DNA of 64,000 nt from Acestrorhynchus altus (taxonomy: Eukaryota > Chordata > Actinopteri > Characiformes > Acestrorhynchidae), in assembly GCA_034509495.1 (NCBI GenBank), contig CM067525.1, positions 772,496-836,495 of the forward strand, read 5' to 3'. The first letter of the stretch is position 1. Every line of letters starts with the position of its first letter. The notes under the pieces were generated by a model. The model was not told the origin of the DNA. It ran no database searches and was given only the letters and a program-made list of their open reading frames with translations. The translations under genes and the position numbers were made by a program. Below, in pieces: positions 54,086-64,000 of this stretch.

Positions 54086-54089
54086 TAAC

Positions 54090-54290
54090 CATGACATACC
54101 AGTTTAAAAACCAAAGGAGCTTCCAGTGCATGTTTACTGCTCTGCCCACGTGAACATGATCAACCTGCATACAGACTCTGACTGATCAGAGAGAGGGGGC
54201 GGGGCTGATGCTCAACCTGCATACAGACTCTGACTGATCAGAGAGAGGGGGCGGGGCTGATGATCAACCTGCATACAGACTCTGACTGAT
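54090..54290 (+). mobile_element. Family Z copy, left arm joined to GC-box array
   Basis: CAAAGGAGCTTCCAGTGCATG and TTTACTGCTCTGCCCACGTGAAC (to 54156) match 61712-61760 inverted. Immediately afterwards two full 52-bp units and a partial third follow (54158-54290). The array is cut off at CTGACTGATTC. This locus proves that the left arm is contiguous with the minisatellite. Confidence 0.88.
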
Positions 54291-54332
54291 TCATCACATA
54301 ATGGAAACCAGCTTTAGATAGGGTCCTGTAAT

Positions 54333-54410
54333 TTGATCAAACGTCCATATGTTTAAGTATGTTAGTCAAAGATGTTCGTGGGGAGACCTAACTTTTTCAC
54401 GAGACTGTAT
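54333..54410 (+). mobile_element. Tc1-like relic (group A), terminal fragment
   Basis: GATCAAACGTCCATATGTTT and TTAGTCAAAGATGTTCGTGG match 53360-53402. It ends CTAACTTTTTCACGAGACTGTA, the complement of the left terminus at 52362, so this preserves the terminal inverted repeat missing at 53405. Confidence 0.8.
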
Positions 54411-54870
54411 GTGGAACCTGTATGTAGAAATACTGATTAATAAGATCAGCGCGACCTGGTAGGCCAATCTTTCTGCTTATGTCACCTCTTGACGTACATC
54501 TCCAAACCCACAGTACAGAGGGACTGTCGCTTATAGCAGACATTGTTTTAAGAGTGTAATTTATAACAAGGAGGTATCAGCATTAGCAGTGTGTTAGGCT
54601 TTGCATCACTCACCCATCTGTCATGAGCTGTACCGAGCATGAAGCTCTTCACAAGCTCCTCACCTTTTCCATTAAGTTGTAAACTTGCATTCTGCCTGAC
54701 TTTTTTCATTTCATTCATTTGTTCATTTAACATCAGAGTTCCCCTGTTTGGGAGCTGAGATATACATGGTTCAGCCCATCGCCATCTCAAGCAGTTTTGC
54801 TTTTCCATTTCACCCTCCAATTAGGAAGAACCAATTACCCAAATCGTTAGGTGTGTTTATGGAAATGTTC
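54410..54870. other. Non-coding stretch
   Basis: A 90-codon minus-strand frame (54548-54820) has no motif. Confidence 0.4.
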
Positions 54871-54874
<4 letters not shown>

Positions 54875-54912
<38 letters not shown>

Positions 54913-54922
54913 GAGTGAGAGT
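54875..54922. repeat. (GA)n microsatellite
   Basis: GA run ending in GTGAGAGTGAGAGTG. Confidence 0.97.
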
Positions 54923-54924
54923 GT

Positions 54925-55435
54925 GATAAGCACAAATAGAGTTTTCATTAGCACACAGAGCTAAAACTAGTTTTCACTGGGATCAAGCATCAGCTTGGCA
55001 GTAAATGTGTCAATAAAACTGTAGATAATAGGTGAGAAACTTGAGTAGATGTTGGCTTTAAATACAGATGGGCACAATTAATATTGACAGGGACATGTCC
55101 CTACTGTCCACGCACAAACCTATGTCTTGAATATGACCATTTTTTTGTCCCAAAGCACTTGAAACTTTGGCAAACCACAGTCATTGTTCTGGTCTCTTCA
55201 GGTGCTCGGCTTAATGGCCAAGTCCTCTTTTTATTTCCATGGCTTTCCTTTAATTTCAGAAAGACTTTTCAAACACTTTCTGATAAAGGATGCTCTTGAC
55301 CTTTTGTTTCTTTATCTCATTTCCATATTCTGGCCTTCCTCTGCAGCAGATAGCGAGGAAAGGGTTTGCTTTCACACCATGTTCTTCACGTTACAGATAT
55401 TCAGTGTCCCGTAGTAGTCCAAAGATAGCAATAAA
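54925..55435. other. Non-coding stretch
   Basis: No recognised feature. Confidence 0.4.
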
Positions 55436-55439
55436 ATAT

Positions 55440-55815
55440 ACACACTCTGTGGTTCTATAATTCCAGACTGTAGTTCATCTGTTTCTCTGCAGACTTTATT
55501 CTCCTCCTTTCACCCTGATCTTCAATGATCAGGACCCCACAGGACCACCACAGAGCAGATATTATGTGGGCGGTGGGTCTTTCTCAGCACTGCAGTCACA
55601 CTGACATGGTGGTGGTGTGTTAGTGTGTGTTGCTGGTACGAGTGGATCAGACGCAGCAGTGCTGCTGGAGTCCACCAACCAGAAATGTCCAGCCAACTGG
55701 TGCACACATGATGGACTAGAGGATGACCAATGCAAACTGTAGAGTGGACAGTGTGTGAATACAGTGTTTAAACACTCCAGCAGCATTGCTGTGTCTGATC
55801 CACTCATACCAGTGC
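55440..55815. repeat. Family X copy with inverted arrangement
   Basis: 55447-55672 runs from GGTTCTATAATTCCAGACTG to AGCAGTGCTGCTGGAG. After a foreign-looking 55 bp, 55740-55810 reads GAGTGGACAGTG, then GTTTAAACACTCCAGCAGC and GTCTGATCCACTCATACCAG, the inverse of the earlier block. The unit therefore has inverted ends. Confidence 0.78.
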
Positions 55816-55819
55816 AATA

Positions 55820-56780
55820 TTCCAGTCCAGTTCTTTTTCTCCATATAAGGTAAGATGCTTCTGACGCTGCTTCAGGAAGGGCTTGGTCTTAGGAATGCTG
55901 CAGTCTGACCCCTTTCTTGGAGATGTCTGAGCATGGTTTGATTCTTGTCAAGCTCTCCCAAGTTCTTTAATCCACTTTTCTTGACAGTCCTCTCAAAATT
56001 TGGTCTTCCCTGTTGCTTCATTTCCAGTACACATTAACGTACTTTAATAGAGCCAGAAATGTCCTTCTGTGGCTCCATAGCTCCTTGGTTCCTCAGGGTG
56101 TCCCCCACAGTCAGTAGAATCTTGGCATTTCTTACTCATCAGCTCATTAGATAATTGTACCTGCACGTCTGGAAACACGCTTTAGGACATTTTGTGTTCG
56201 CTGAATTTGATTGAATCTCAAGCATCATGCTTACACCTCAGGGGTAGTCATGTGTTACTAGGCTTCTCTAGGTTCCTTCATCTACATCAAGAATGTGGGG
56301 TATCTTCAGGTCTTGACTTCTGACTGCTCTGTTTCTCCTTCTCCTTCTTTCTCACTCTCTCTCCCAGGCAGCTGCATAAACGAGAGAATGGGAAAGCTAG
56401 GGAGGAAAGATAGAGTGTATATGGACATGATTGGCAGGGCGAGACATGGTGGAATGAGTTCTGGGGATTGGAGGTTTCCTGCTCCATCTCTCGCCCGACA
56501 GTTTGCTTCACCTGGCTGCCAGGCCACAGCATGCATGGAGGGTAACGAGCAATGTCTAAAGCCCCCACCCAAGCCCCCCTGCCTCATCTCCAAAAACCCA
56601 CACCCTGTAACACTGCGTGAGGTGATGATATGGTTTGCCACCCTCGGCAGGAGTGCTCTATGAAACACTGACCCACTGTGCTCTGTGGCTTGAACGCTCT
56701 TTGACTCCTGTTAGCGTAACAGAAAACCTTGGGCCTGAAGTTTTCAGCCTCGAAAAGATTTAAGCAATTCAGGATGAACA
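55820..56780. other. Non-coding stretch
   Basis: Frames 56295-56663 (plus) and 56306-56668 (minus), each about 120 codons, open over the same bases. Neither has a domain, so neither is called. Confidence 0.45.
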
Positions 56781-56784
56781 TACT

Positions 56785-57682
56785 CAGGGTTTAACTATCA
56801 GAGATGGAGGTGATTTAATCAGACACAAACAACTGCAGAAACTGCTTTTAAACATCATTAAACATGAATAAAAATACAATGTTCTTGACCCTTTACCCTT
56901 CGGCTGAAATAATGTCAGTGAGATGTTTCTACAACCGTCTACCGTCTCTGACATCGACTGGAAGAACGACGTTCCCACTCCTCCATGTGGAATTCTTTCA
57001 GCTCTGTGATTCTTCAGTGTCAGTCTTTGTACAGACGCTCTTACGTTCTCCTCAAACCTCCTCTGATACAATGAAGATCTCATAGTGGTTTCAATGATGG
57101 AGAGATCTCCACACCCTGCTGCAGCAGAGCAGCTCCAAACATCACATTTCCACCACCATGTTCACAGGTATGAGGATCTTCTTCTCAAATGCTGTGTTTG
57201 GTTCAATCCAAACATGTCTTCTGTTAATGCGTCCAAATAATTCAGGTTTGGATTCATCTGTCCAAAGCACATTGTTCCAGAAGTCCTGCTCTATGTCTAG
57301 ATGTTCTCTTAATTTAGTCTTGTCTTCCTGTAGGTCCATGATGAACATTTTAGGATCTTCTTTACTCATCTTGTGGTTCTGCTCTTTGTCTGAATTTGTC
57401 TGATCTGGTCATGTGGGCAGTTGTTCTAAATGTTCTCCACTTGTAAATGATGTTCCGGACAGTGGAACGGCTGATTTCTAATTGTTCTGAGATCTTTTTA
57501 AATCCCTTCTCAGACTCATTTGCATCTACAACCTTCTTTCTGAAGACCTCAGAGATCTCTTGGGATCTGGCCATGTTAATCCCACTCACCAACAATAAAG
57601 AGGAAACCAAACTAATGTCTGGGGTTTAAATAAGAGTCTCCTCCAAAGTCCTCTCTAATGATGGTCTGATCATTTGCAGCTG
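56785..57682 (-). mobile_element. Tc1-like transposon (group A), second long copy, non-functional
   Basis: The minus strand carries a clean HTH segment (57610-57362: ARSQEISEVFRKKVVDANES, KISEQLEISRSTVRNIIYKW). A second frame (57369-57142) follows with LREHLDIEQDFWNNVLWTDES, containing the first catalytic Asp, then PELFGRINRRHVW and PNTAFEKK. Next is the MRSSLYQRRFEENVRASVQRL segment joined directly to the C-terminal tail. The second Asp and Glu block is missing with the same junction as at 53080. Confidence 0.94.
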
Positions 57683-57689
57683 CACATTA

Positions 57690-58310
57690 GTTATTTCCCT
57701 AGTTTTATATGCACTCTATTAAAAGGGTTCTTGGAGCGATGCACCCTTAGTAGAACCTTTTTTGAAGGGTGTAGGAAACTACACATAAGCAAACAGGTAG
57801 CCCTGATTTGCACTACCTGCCACCTGAACTTTCCCCAGCTGCACAGAAAGAGGCTTTCTCTTGTCCTTCTCTTCGCCTTTCTCTGCCAATTAGGATCAGC
57901 TGGCGGAACAGGAGGGGAATGGTGAGCTTCTCAGAAACACACACCGGTTGACTCTGGTGCTCCCTGCATGCTGTGAACTGTCAATACAATTAGAGCGCCA
58001 TGCAGGCCCCAGGAGGCTGACATTGCTAACACCCCCACATCTCCACTGGGACCAAACCTGGCTGGGTCAGAAATAACCGAAGACAGTCGGTAGGGAGCTT
58101 TTTTATTTCACTTCTCTTTAAATGAGATGACATTTCAACCACGGCTATTTGCATTGTGATCCACTTACCATAAATTCCACATTTCAGAATTTCAAAGATG
58201 GTTTTAAAAGTAATGAAGTAACGACTAAGTAATGTTTACCTGGCAGAGGCGATATCATGATCACGAAGGACGAGGCTCTTCAAATGTGGGAATCTCCTCT
58301 GCATAATTTC
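57690..58310. other. Repeat-poor stretch
   Basis: 57860-58040 contains CCAATTAGGATCAGC and CAATTAGAGCGCCATGC without simple repeats. Possible conserved non-coding DNA; no exon. Confidence 0.35.
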
Positions 58311-58314
58311 TTCT

Positions 58315-58475
58315 GACCTGGTGTTTTGGGAACCAGCCTTGTGCCTGGAAGGTTACCGGTTTGTATCCCTGAACCGGCAGGGCATGACTAAAGTGCCCTT
58401 GAGCAAGACACGTATCTCTATTGGTGCTCCAAGGTTGCCGTGGTGTGTGACCCCTAGTGTGTGATGGAAGAAGTT
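58315..58475 (+). mobile_element. tRNA-derived SINE
   Basis: GACCTGGTGTTTTGGGAACC is the A-box side and GGTTACCGGTTTGTATCCC the B-box side (about 58351-58369). GAACCGGCAGGGCATGACTA, GTGCCCTTGAGCAAGACACG and GTGTGTGACCCCTAGTGTGTG follow as body. Same family as 10634-10815. Confidence 0.85.
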
Positions 58476-58479
58476 CAAA

Positions 58480-60035
58480 AACTCCACAGATCTTCATTTA
58501 GTGAGATACTTGGAGCATAATGATTTAAATGCTTTCTGCTCTGAGAACTTTCAAATACAACTTTTCAATCCAATTTTGCTTGACACCAACCAACACTGAT
58601 GCTCCTACGATCTTCATGTTTTGCTTTGGTTTTTTGTGTATAATATCTCAGTAGATTTCAGCTGTTTTAAAGTGATGAAAGTATTGTTAAAAATCCTGCT
58701 GTGATGTCCTACTGAAAATGCCTACATTTGTTTTTTATGTCCCCCATTAAACGACTAACTGCTGTGATCTGAGGAAATGTCATCAATGCCAACGTCACTG
58801 TAATCAGACAAAACTACAAAAATAAAGAATGTACTGAATTCTTTCATCTACACCCAAATGTTACCTCCATCTAACCTTAATCTACATGTAAACATAATCT
58901 TAATGTAGCATTAATTTAACCTTGACCTTCACCTAATGGTCAACATGTCTTCTCCTTTCAGATGAAGTCTCGCCTTTTAGCAAAAAGAGACAATCAGCTT
59001 GCTGGTTGAACTATGAAGGTGGGGGGATCTTCGCAAGTGGAAAAATATTATTTTATATAACATTATGAAACAGTAATTTGACCTTCAGATTCATGAATTT
59101 TGGAAGAACTGCCGTGTGAGCAGGACTTGCCCATAAGGACTTTGCCTGTAGTAATGATCTCTCGCCAAACGAGCAAAAAAACTGACTTCAAACTCAGGCA
59201 TTTGTCTCCTGCAGTCCAGCAGACCGGTTCTGCTCTGGGATGATTTTTTTCAGGTTTTAGCCTGAAGCTGATAGAAAGAAAGGTGGAAAGTCTTTGTACA
59301 CTCCCCTCCAGAGAGCATCTCAAGCCCTCTCAGACCACAGTAATGGCTTTCCTGTGTACCCACATGTCTTTCCTGAGTTACACCATCCATATCCTGAGCT
59401 TTCTGTTCTCTGACCATACACTGACGACGGCTTTATTTAGCTGCAGAAAGGCCTCTTCTGTTGCAGTTTCTGCTGACTTCTTCATTTTTCCTTGATTTTT
59501 ATGGCTTTGGAAGGAGCAGCGTCGGATGATTGAATTAGAAACAATGTGCGTGCTTCATGTCATATTTGGACGGAATAGCTGGAGCTTGGGAAGAGGACTC
59601 TGAGGTTGTGTAAATGTCACTTGCTCTGCTTTTCCCTTTACAATTGTATTTTCCTCTGTGCAGGCTGTTTACTTATTTAACATGTGTTATCCATTTTTCT
59701 TTCTTTGAACCAAACAAACCCAGACAGACATGTGTGAAGGGCTTACTGAGTAATAAACACTTATTCTCTCTTTATTCGTAACAACAGGACTCCACATCAG
59801 CAGTCTACAATAACAGATCTTTAGTCCATTAACATTTAAATAGTTATCATGATTGATTGCCCTTGTCTGGACGGTAGGTTTCACACACAAGTGATTCATC
59901 TTGACTGGAGCTGCTGCATCGGTGGCAGTTCAAAACGTTTAGCTCCGTAATTCCTGAGGGCCGACACACATTCATACAGTATAATAATGTCCAGAGGTTT
60001 TAGAAACCTGCTCATCCAGCCTTTCTTCTCAAATC
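58480..60035. other. Non-coding stretch
   Basis: No recognised family or exon in 1.5 kb; frames under 90 codons. Confidence 0.4.
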
Positions 60036-60039
60036 AGCA

Positions 60040-60245
60040 GCTTCTACTCTTTTGGGAAAGGTCTGTATGATTACTTCTGGATCACCATGCCAGCTATTTG
60101 CAGCGGTATTGGATGGAGCTCCATCACTCCAGAGAATGCAGCTCCAGAGCTGAGTTTCTTGGCATTGGGCGTGAGGACCTTTGGCTCGTGAACAGCTGCT
60201 CTAATGTTTCCCATTCTTCCCAATACTTTTAGACATATATTGTCA
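60040..60245 (-). mobile_element. Family Y repeat fragment, inverted
   Basis: TTGGATGGAGCTCCATCACTCCAGAGAA, CAGCTCCAGAGCTGAG and CCCAATACTTTTAGACATATAT are the inverse of the 4405-4800 repeat; the last item is its outer end. Confidence 0.68.
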
Positions 60246-60895
60246 GGGGTTTAATTAGACCAGAGTGCACCAGATTACAGCACCACTGTGCTGCAAAACA
60301 GGACCGCTGTGGAGGTGCTAACGTGAAACACACTGAACACATGGATAATATGAAAAATGCTTTTTAACCTTTAGACCATGTTTGATGTACGTTTATTCCA
60401 CCAAACATTAGAATTTATATGATTTATATAGAATTTATTCACATATTGTAAAATCACACATCCTATGATACTCAAATTTGCACCAACAACTTTACAGCTT
60501 AGAAATCCTGTTGAAATTTGTTTATCCAGAGATTTTCTGAGCTGAAATGCAATAATTTGGATGAATTTGTAATAATTTGAAAAGGATATTTATAATAATC
60601 AGTTCAGCATAATTACTTGACAGTAGTCCAAGTAAAATATTAACCAATGGGAACGTCTGTTTTTTATTATTTATGTATAAATCCCTTCTCAGGACTTTTA
60701 TTCTGAAATTCACTGTGTGAGCAAAGAAAGAGAGCAAACCTCCCTTCTCATTTTCCACTATAACCCAATATTTGGGTCAGGTTGAGCATCAGCCCTGCCC
60801 CCTCCCTCTGATCAGCCAGAGTCTGTATGCAGGTTGAGCATCAGCCCCGCCCCCTCTCTCTGATCAGCCAGAGTCTGTATGCAGGTTGAACATGG

Positions 60896-60978
60896 AATCA
60901 AGAAGGACTCAAACGCACAACCTAATGCCTCTTGAGCTGTATGACACACACTACCTGCAGCGCCACCATGCCACCCGC
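60896..60978 (-). mobile_element. tRNA-derived SINE head inserted in family Z
   Basis: The minus strand reads GGGTGGCATGGTGGCGCTGCAGGTAG (A box) and GTTGTGCGTTTGAGTCC (B box, about 60905-60919), a standard tRNA-like head of a GGTGGCGCAG-type fish SINE. It borders the last minisatellite unit. Confidence 0.78.
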
Positions 60979-60979
60979 A

Positions 60980-61706
60980 TCAAAAAATCACGTAGTTATA
61001 TTTTACAGAATGTTAAACTGTGAGTACAGCGTAAATTTGCTCCAGACACATAAATTGGCCTTTAAGTGGTAAAGTGGTGTGATCAGCCTTTGCTGGCTCT
61101 ATGGACAAGGTACAGTGTTAATGCAATCTCAGGAAATCTTTATTTAGCCCATGTATACCTAACTGTTGCCATGGCAATATTTAGTGACTCACCTCACAAA
61201 TGGAGGGGCTTTTTCGGTCAAAGCAATAAACAGCGTTTGTTATGTTCCCATACAACAAAAGCTCGGCCTGATCACATTCTAATTGATGATCCAGGATCAC
61301 AGTCATGCTGCCATTACTGAAATGGAGCCATTACAGCGAATGTGCATTACAGCGTCTTTCTCTTCTGCTAAATGAACAGTCTAACATCTCAGCAAGCTTT
61401 TCATGTCTAATGTAATTCACTCTTGTCCTGAATTGGATCCACTAGCTGGACACTCTAATGCACCAACATTAACCTTGAGTACTCTAGGCCAATTAATTGT
61501 GATATTTTTGTGGCTTGACGTACTTTTATTCACCAAAAACGTATTTCTAGGAGATCGTCAGTCATAACAGATACTGTTATTTAAGCTATTTGAAGTTCAT
61601 TGTTATCCTAGGTTAATCAAATTTATCTTCATTTGAGATGAAAATACTAAAACATGCAATAGTTTTAATGAAGTTTAAAATGTTTGTAGTGATTAGATTG
61701 ATAGAC
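60980..61706. other. Sequence inside the family Z locus, unclassified
   Basis: 61040-61440 is repeat-free, with ATTACAGCG and CTAATTGATGATCC-type words. 61510-61640 shares TTTTATTCAC, TACTGTTATT and AAATTT..CTTCATTTG with 36200-36300. Confidence 0.4.
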
Positions 61707-61899
61707 CGATCATGTTCACGTGGACAGAGCAGTAAACATGCACTGGAAGCTCCTTTGGAATTTAAACTGGGATTTAATTCAGGAAACCAGTGTGTTATAT
61801 AGTGTGTTATGTGTCTGTGAGTTACTCTGCTGAGTTATGAAGCCTAGACAACGGAATGTTACCGCCCACAAAGTGTGGATGTTGGGTTCTAAGAGTTAA

Positions 61900-62335
61900 T
61901 GGTTGTGCAAAGATGAACAGAACCAAATTTTAACATAGATGTGAACCAAGCTATACAGTAGATTAGAAAATGATGTTTTTTTAAATGCCATCTTTGAAAC
62001 AGGAGGAGCAGGAGGTCACTCTGGCACTGGGGAAGAGCAGGGCTCACCTAGGTGACACAGTGTTGCCTGGATTAACAGAACTTCTGCTGTGGAATGAGGG
62101 ACACAAATAACAAGACAGGATTTCAGAAGTGAAGCGGGATTGCTGCCAGGTGATGTAGAGAGTAAGCCTGAGCTAGATAGGTGACTGGAAACAGGAGTGA
62201 TTTAGACAGCAGGAGGGAATCAGAGCCAAATAACTTTGGAAATGATACAGGTTTCAGTAAGTTGCATAACAGTCGGTCATACTGACATTTACACACTGAA
62301 ATTTACAAAGAACTGAATTTGCAAGGTTTAACTCA
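61900..62335. other. Non-coding stretch
   Basis: No recognised feature. Confidence 0.4.
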
Positions 62336-62339
62336 CAGC

Positions 62340-62465
62340 TAGGGTCTGTGATGATTTCCCTCTCCCCTTGTAATACTGTCAATGCCACTGGCAGCAACAC
62401 AACCCCTATACACATTAGGTCCACCCCCATGCTTCACAGTTGGTAAGGTATTCTTTTCATTTTCT
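62340..62465 (-). mobile_element. Tc1-like relic (group E), small catalytic fragment
   Basis: The minus strand reads NEKNTLPTVKHGGG, then a broken frame with a CVAASG-like segment. NTLPTVKHGGG is the conserved turn before the VMVWG stretch in several Tc1-type transposases. Too short for a subfamily. Confidence 0.62.
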
Positions 62466-62469
62466 ATTT

Positions 62470-63145
62470 TGACTTTTCAACACTTTAAAATGGTCACGTG
62501 GACCTCGGTCAAAGGAACGAATGGAAGGATTACCTTCGTAATTATCTACATATAAAAGCTTTTGTTCTGCATTTTCTACTAAAGCATGGACAGAAAAATC
62601 ACCTTTATTCTGTTTTTCAATGTAAAATTCCATTCAATATTTATAAATGTTTTAACAAACGTAAGTTTAAATGCAACACATTCTATGTAAATAATAGTGG
62701 TAACATTCTCTGACTGAGAAAATCTTGAAACCAGGTATGAAACCAAACCGAAGGAAAAACAGCAGTGAGTTACTGGCACTAGGCTTTATGTGCACCAGCA
62801 GAAAATGAGTAACTACTGCCCTGTGAGCTCTGAAAATATGAAGCAGAAGTTGAATATTCTGTGTGTAGTAGCATTTTGTCTCTGCTCTTCTTCATGGACA
62901 GCTTTCTAAACTCTCTGAAATTACATTTTATAAATCCTGGTGGAACAGAGAACAAACTACTGCCATTATAATTCTCATTTCACCAAGAACATTGATCAAA
63001 AACACTGAAATTGATGCAGCAGGAACAGAAGACACTAAGGGACCATCTGCAAAGTGCGGATACTGTTACTAAAACATTCTCAGAAACTGCTAGTGTGAGA
63101 TATAGATCTACAATTACTTTTAGTCTGCAGAGACACTTCTGACAA
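62470..63145. other. Non-coding stretch
   Basis: No recognised repeat or gene. Confidence 0.4.
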
Positions 63146-63154
63146 ACACTCATC

Positions 63155-63485
63155 TGCCATCTCAAGATCTCGTCTTGAAGACACAGATACTACGCCGTGG
63201 TCGGTCTCATCTCCAGACCTGTCCCTGATTGAAAATGTGTGGACGCTATTGGACGCTCTATCAACACTCCACCCCTACCACACCATCTGCAGAACTGAGT
63301 GAGAACATTCAAGCTGCATGAGATGGATCATCACAGGACACCAGTAGGAACCTCTACACCTCCATGCAGAGACGTCTGGAGTGTTGCGTTAAACCCGATG
63401 CCGTCCTGAGAGACACCACTTCTGTATGAGTAGATCAATAAATATTGATCAGATCAGACTACAGTTATCAGTTTTTGAGGGTGGC
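63155..63485 (+). mobile_element. Tc1-like relic (group B), C-terminal part and end
   Basis: CATCTCAAGATCTCGTCTTG, then VSSPDLSLIENVW-type codons at about 63200-63242, AACCCGATGCCGTCCTGAGA-GACACCACTTCTG and the terminal TGAGTAGATCAATAAATATTGATC. This preserves the best right end of group B in the window. Confidence 0.9.
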
Positions 63486-63489
63486 CCAT

Positions 63490-64000
63490 TCATTAGCACA
63501 CATTCACGTGATTTTAATTGTGCAAAACCATCAGTAACACGAAAACTGGATCTTCACAGATAAGTCCTGTCTTCGATTGTGGACATTCTGGTCTGTCTCC
63601 TGTATCCCGCTGTAGATTGACACCTCACCAGTTTCTTGCACTCAGATCATTGTGATTCACCTTTAAATGGCACCATTAGTGTCCCGTTCGGGCTGAAACA
63701 TTCTCTCTGTAGGCTCAACAAAGAGCCGTTTGATTTCCAGCACATGAATCCTCTGCTATCGATTCCTGCTTTTCATTAAGTCGAAGAGAACGCTGGGATG
63801 GTTCCAGATGGATTGCTTATGGCCGGATGTCTTTATCAAACCAGAATTGAGCACAGAATAGGAATGAGGCAGCACACACTGTATGTGCTATGCAGTTTTA
63901 CAGCACAAAGGCCTGCATTACCAATATGCAGTTACAGTACAATTACACTCACCAGAGGCGGTGTGTGCTGCATCGAGTCTTACTGGAATAAAATACACAG
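63490..64000. other. Non-coding stretch at the window edge
   Basis: No repeat or exon recognised. Confidence 0.4.

Larger units (their letters stand above)
60364..61899 (-). mobile_element. Family Z locus with TTAA at both ends, interrupted
   Basis: TTAA-CCTTTAGACCATG begins at 60364 and the other edge is GGTTCTAAGAG-TTAA (61896-61899). Read on the minus strand, the left arm 61899-61707 matches 54090-54157 and 2170-2312, and the right arm and two GC-box units lie at 60895-60620. Between them, 60896-61706 is foreign relative to the 54-kb copy and includes a SINE head. Alternatively two separate fragments lie close together. Confidence 0.7.

Noticed and set aside
56295..56668. Two 120-codon frames on opposite strands
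   Set aside because: Both are open over the same bases, which is more likely chance composition than an overlapping gene pair.

Overview
The window looks like non-coding nuclear DNA of a teleost fish. I find no protein-coding exon I can defend, no rRNA or tRNA gene, and no prokaryotic operon structure. Open frames are short, overlap on both strands, and the longest ones (up to 190 codons) are read through dinucleotide repeats. The fish assignment rests on four things: many long (CA)n and (GA)n microsatellites, many broken Tc1-like transposons with recognisable transposase fragments, tRNA-derived SINE heads of a type common in fish, and several dispersed repeats that I recall as abundant in ostariophysan fishes. 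The last point is memory, not a search. Order or genus cannot be fixed from this sequence alone.

Layout. 1-10 kb: mostly unclassified sequence with short Tc1 relics, GA/CT/CA microsatellites and a very recent direct duplication (8175-8514 and 9708-10047). 10-24 kb: a SINE, long CA, GA and GACA repeats, Tc1 pieces, a GGT-rich degenerate repeat and a compact segment with three octamer motifs near 13.7-14.0 kb. 24-36 kb: a CpG-rich patch beside a CT/GA inverted repeat, a degenerate array of CRE-like TGACATCA units (27.0-27.5 kb), an internally deleted Tc1 copy, a GATA repeat abutting another Tc1 copy, a 14-bp G-rich minisatellite (34.5 kb), and several repeat-free stretches that could be conserved non-coding elements. 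36-50 kb: a perfect hairpin, a pair of related repeats 1 kb apart, and more Tc1 relics. 50-64 kb: the two longest Tc1 copies (52.4-53.4 and 56.8-57.7 kb), a second perfect hairpin, further relics and a nested TTAA-flanked element.

The most interesting signal is a dispersed repeat family whose copies carry a 52-bp minisatellite containing a GC-box (GGGGCGGGG). Six loci hold about 20 units in total. Several copies end at TTAA with related termini (CYYTTAGR), which suggests a non-autonomous piggyBac-like element that spreads GC-box arrays. A second clear observation is that three Tc1 copies share one internal deletion removing the segment that should hold the last two catalytic acidic residues. 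This implies amplification of one already defective master copy by a transposase supplied elsewhere.

No genes here work together in a pathway. The window is best read as an intergenic or intronic desert with transposon turnover, plus a few candidate regulatory islands that need cross-species alignment to confirm.
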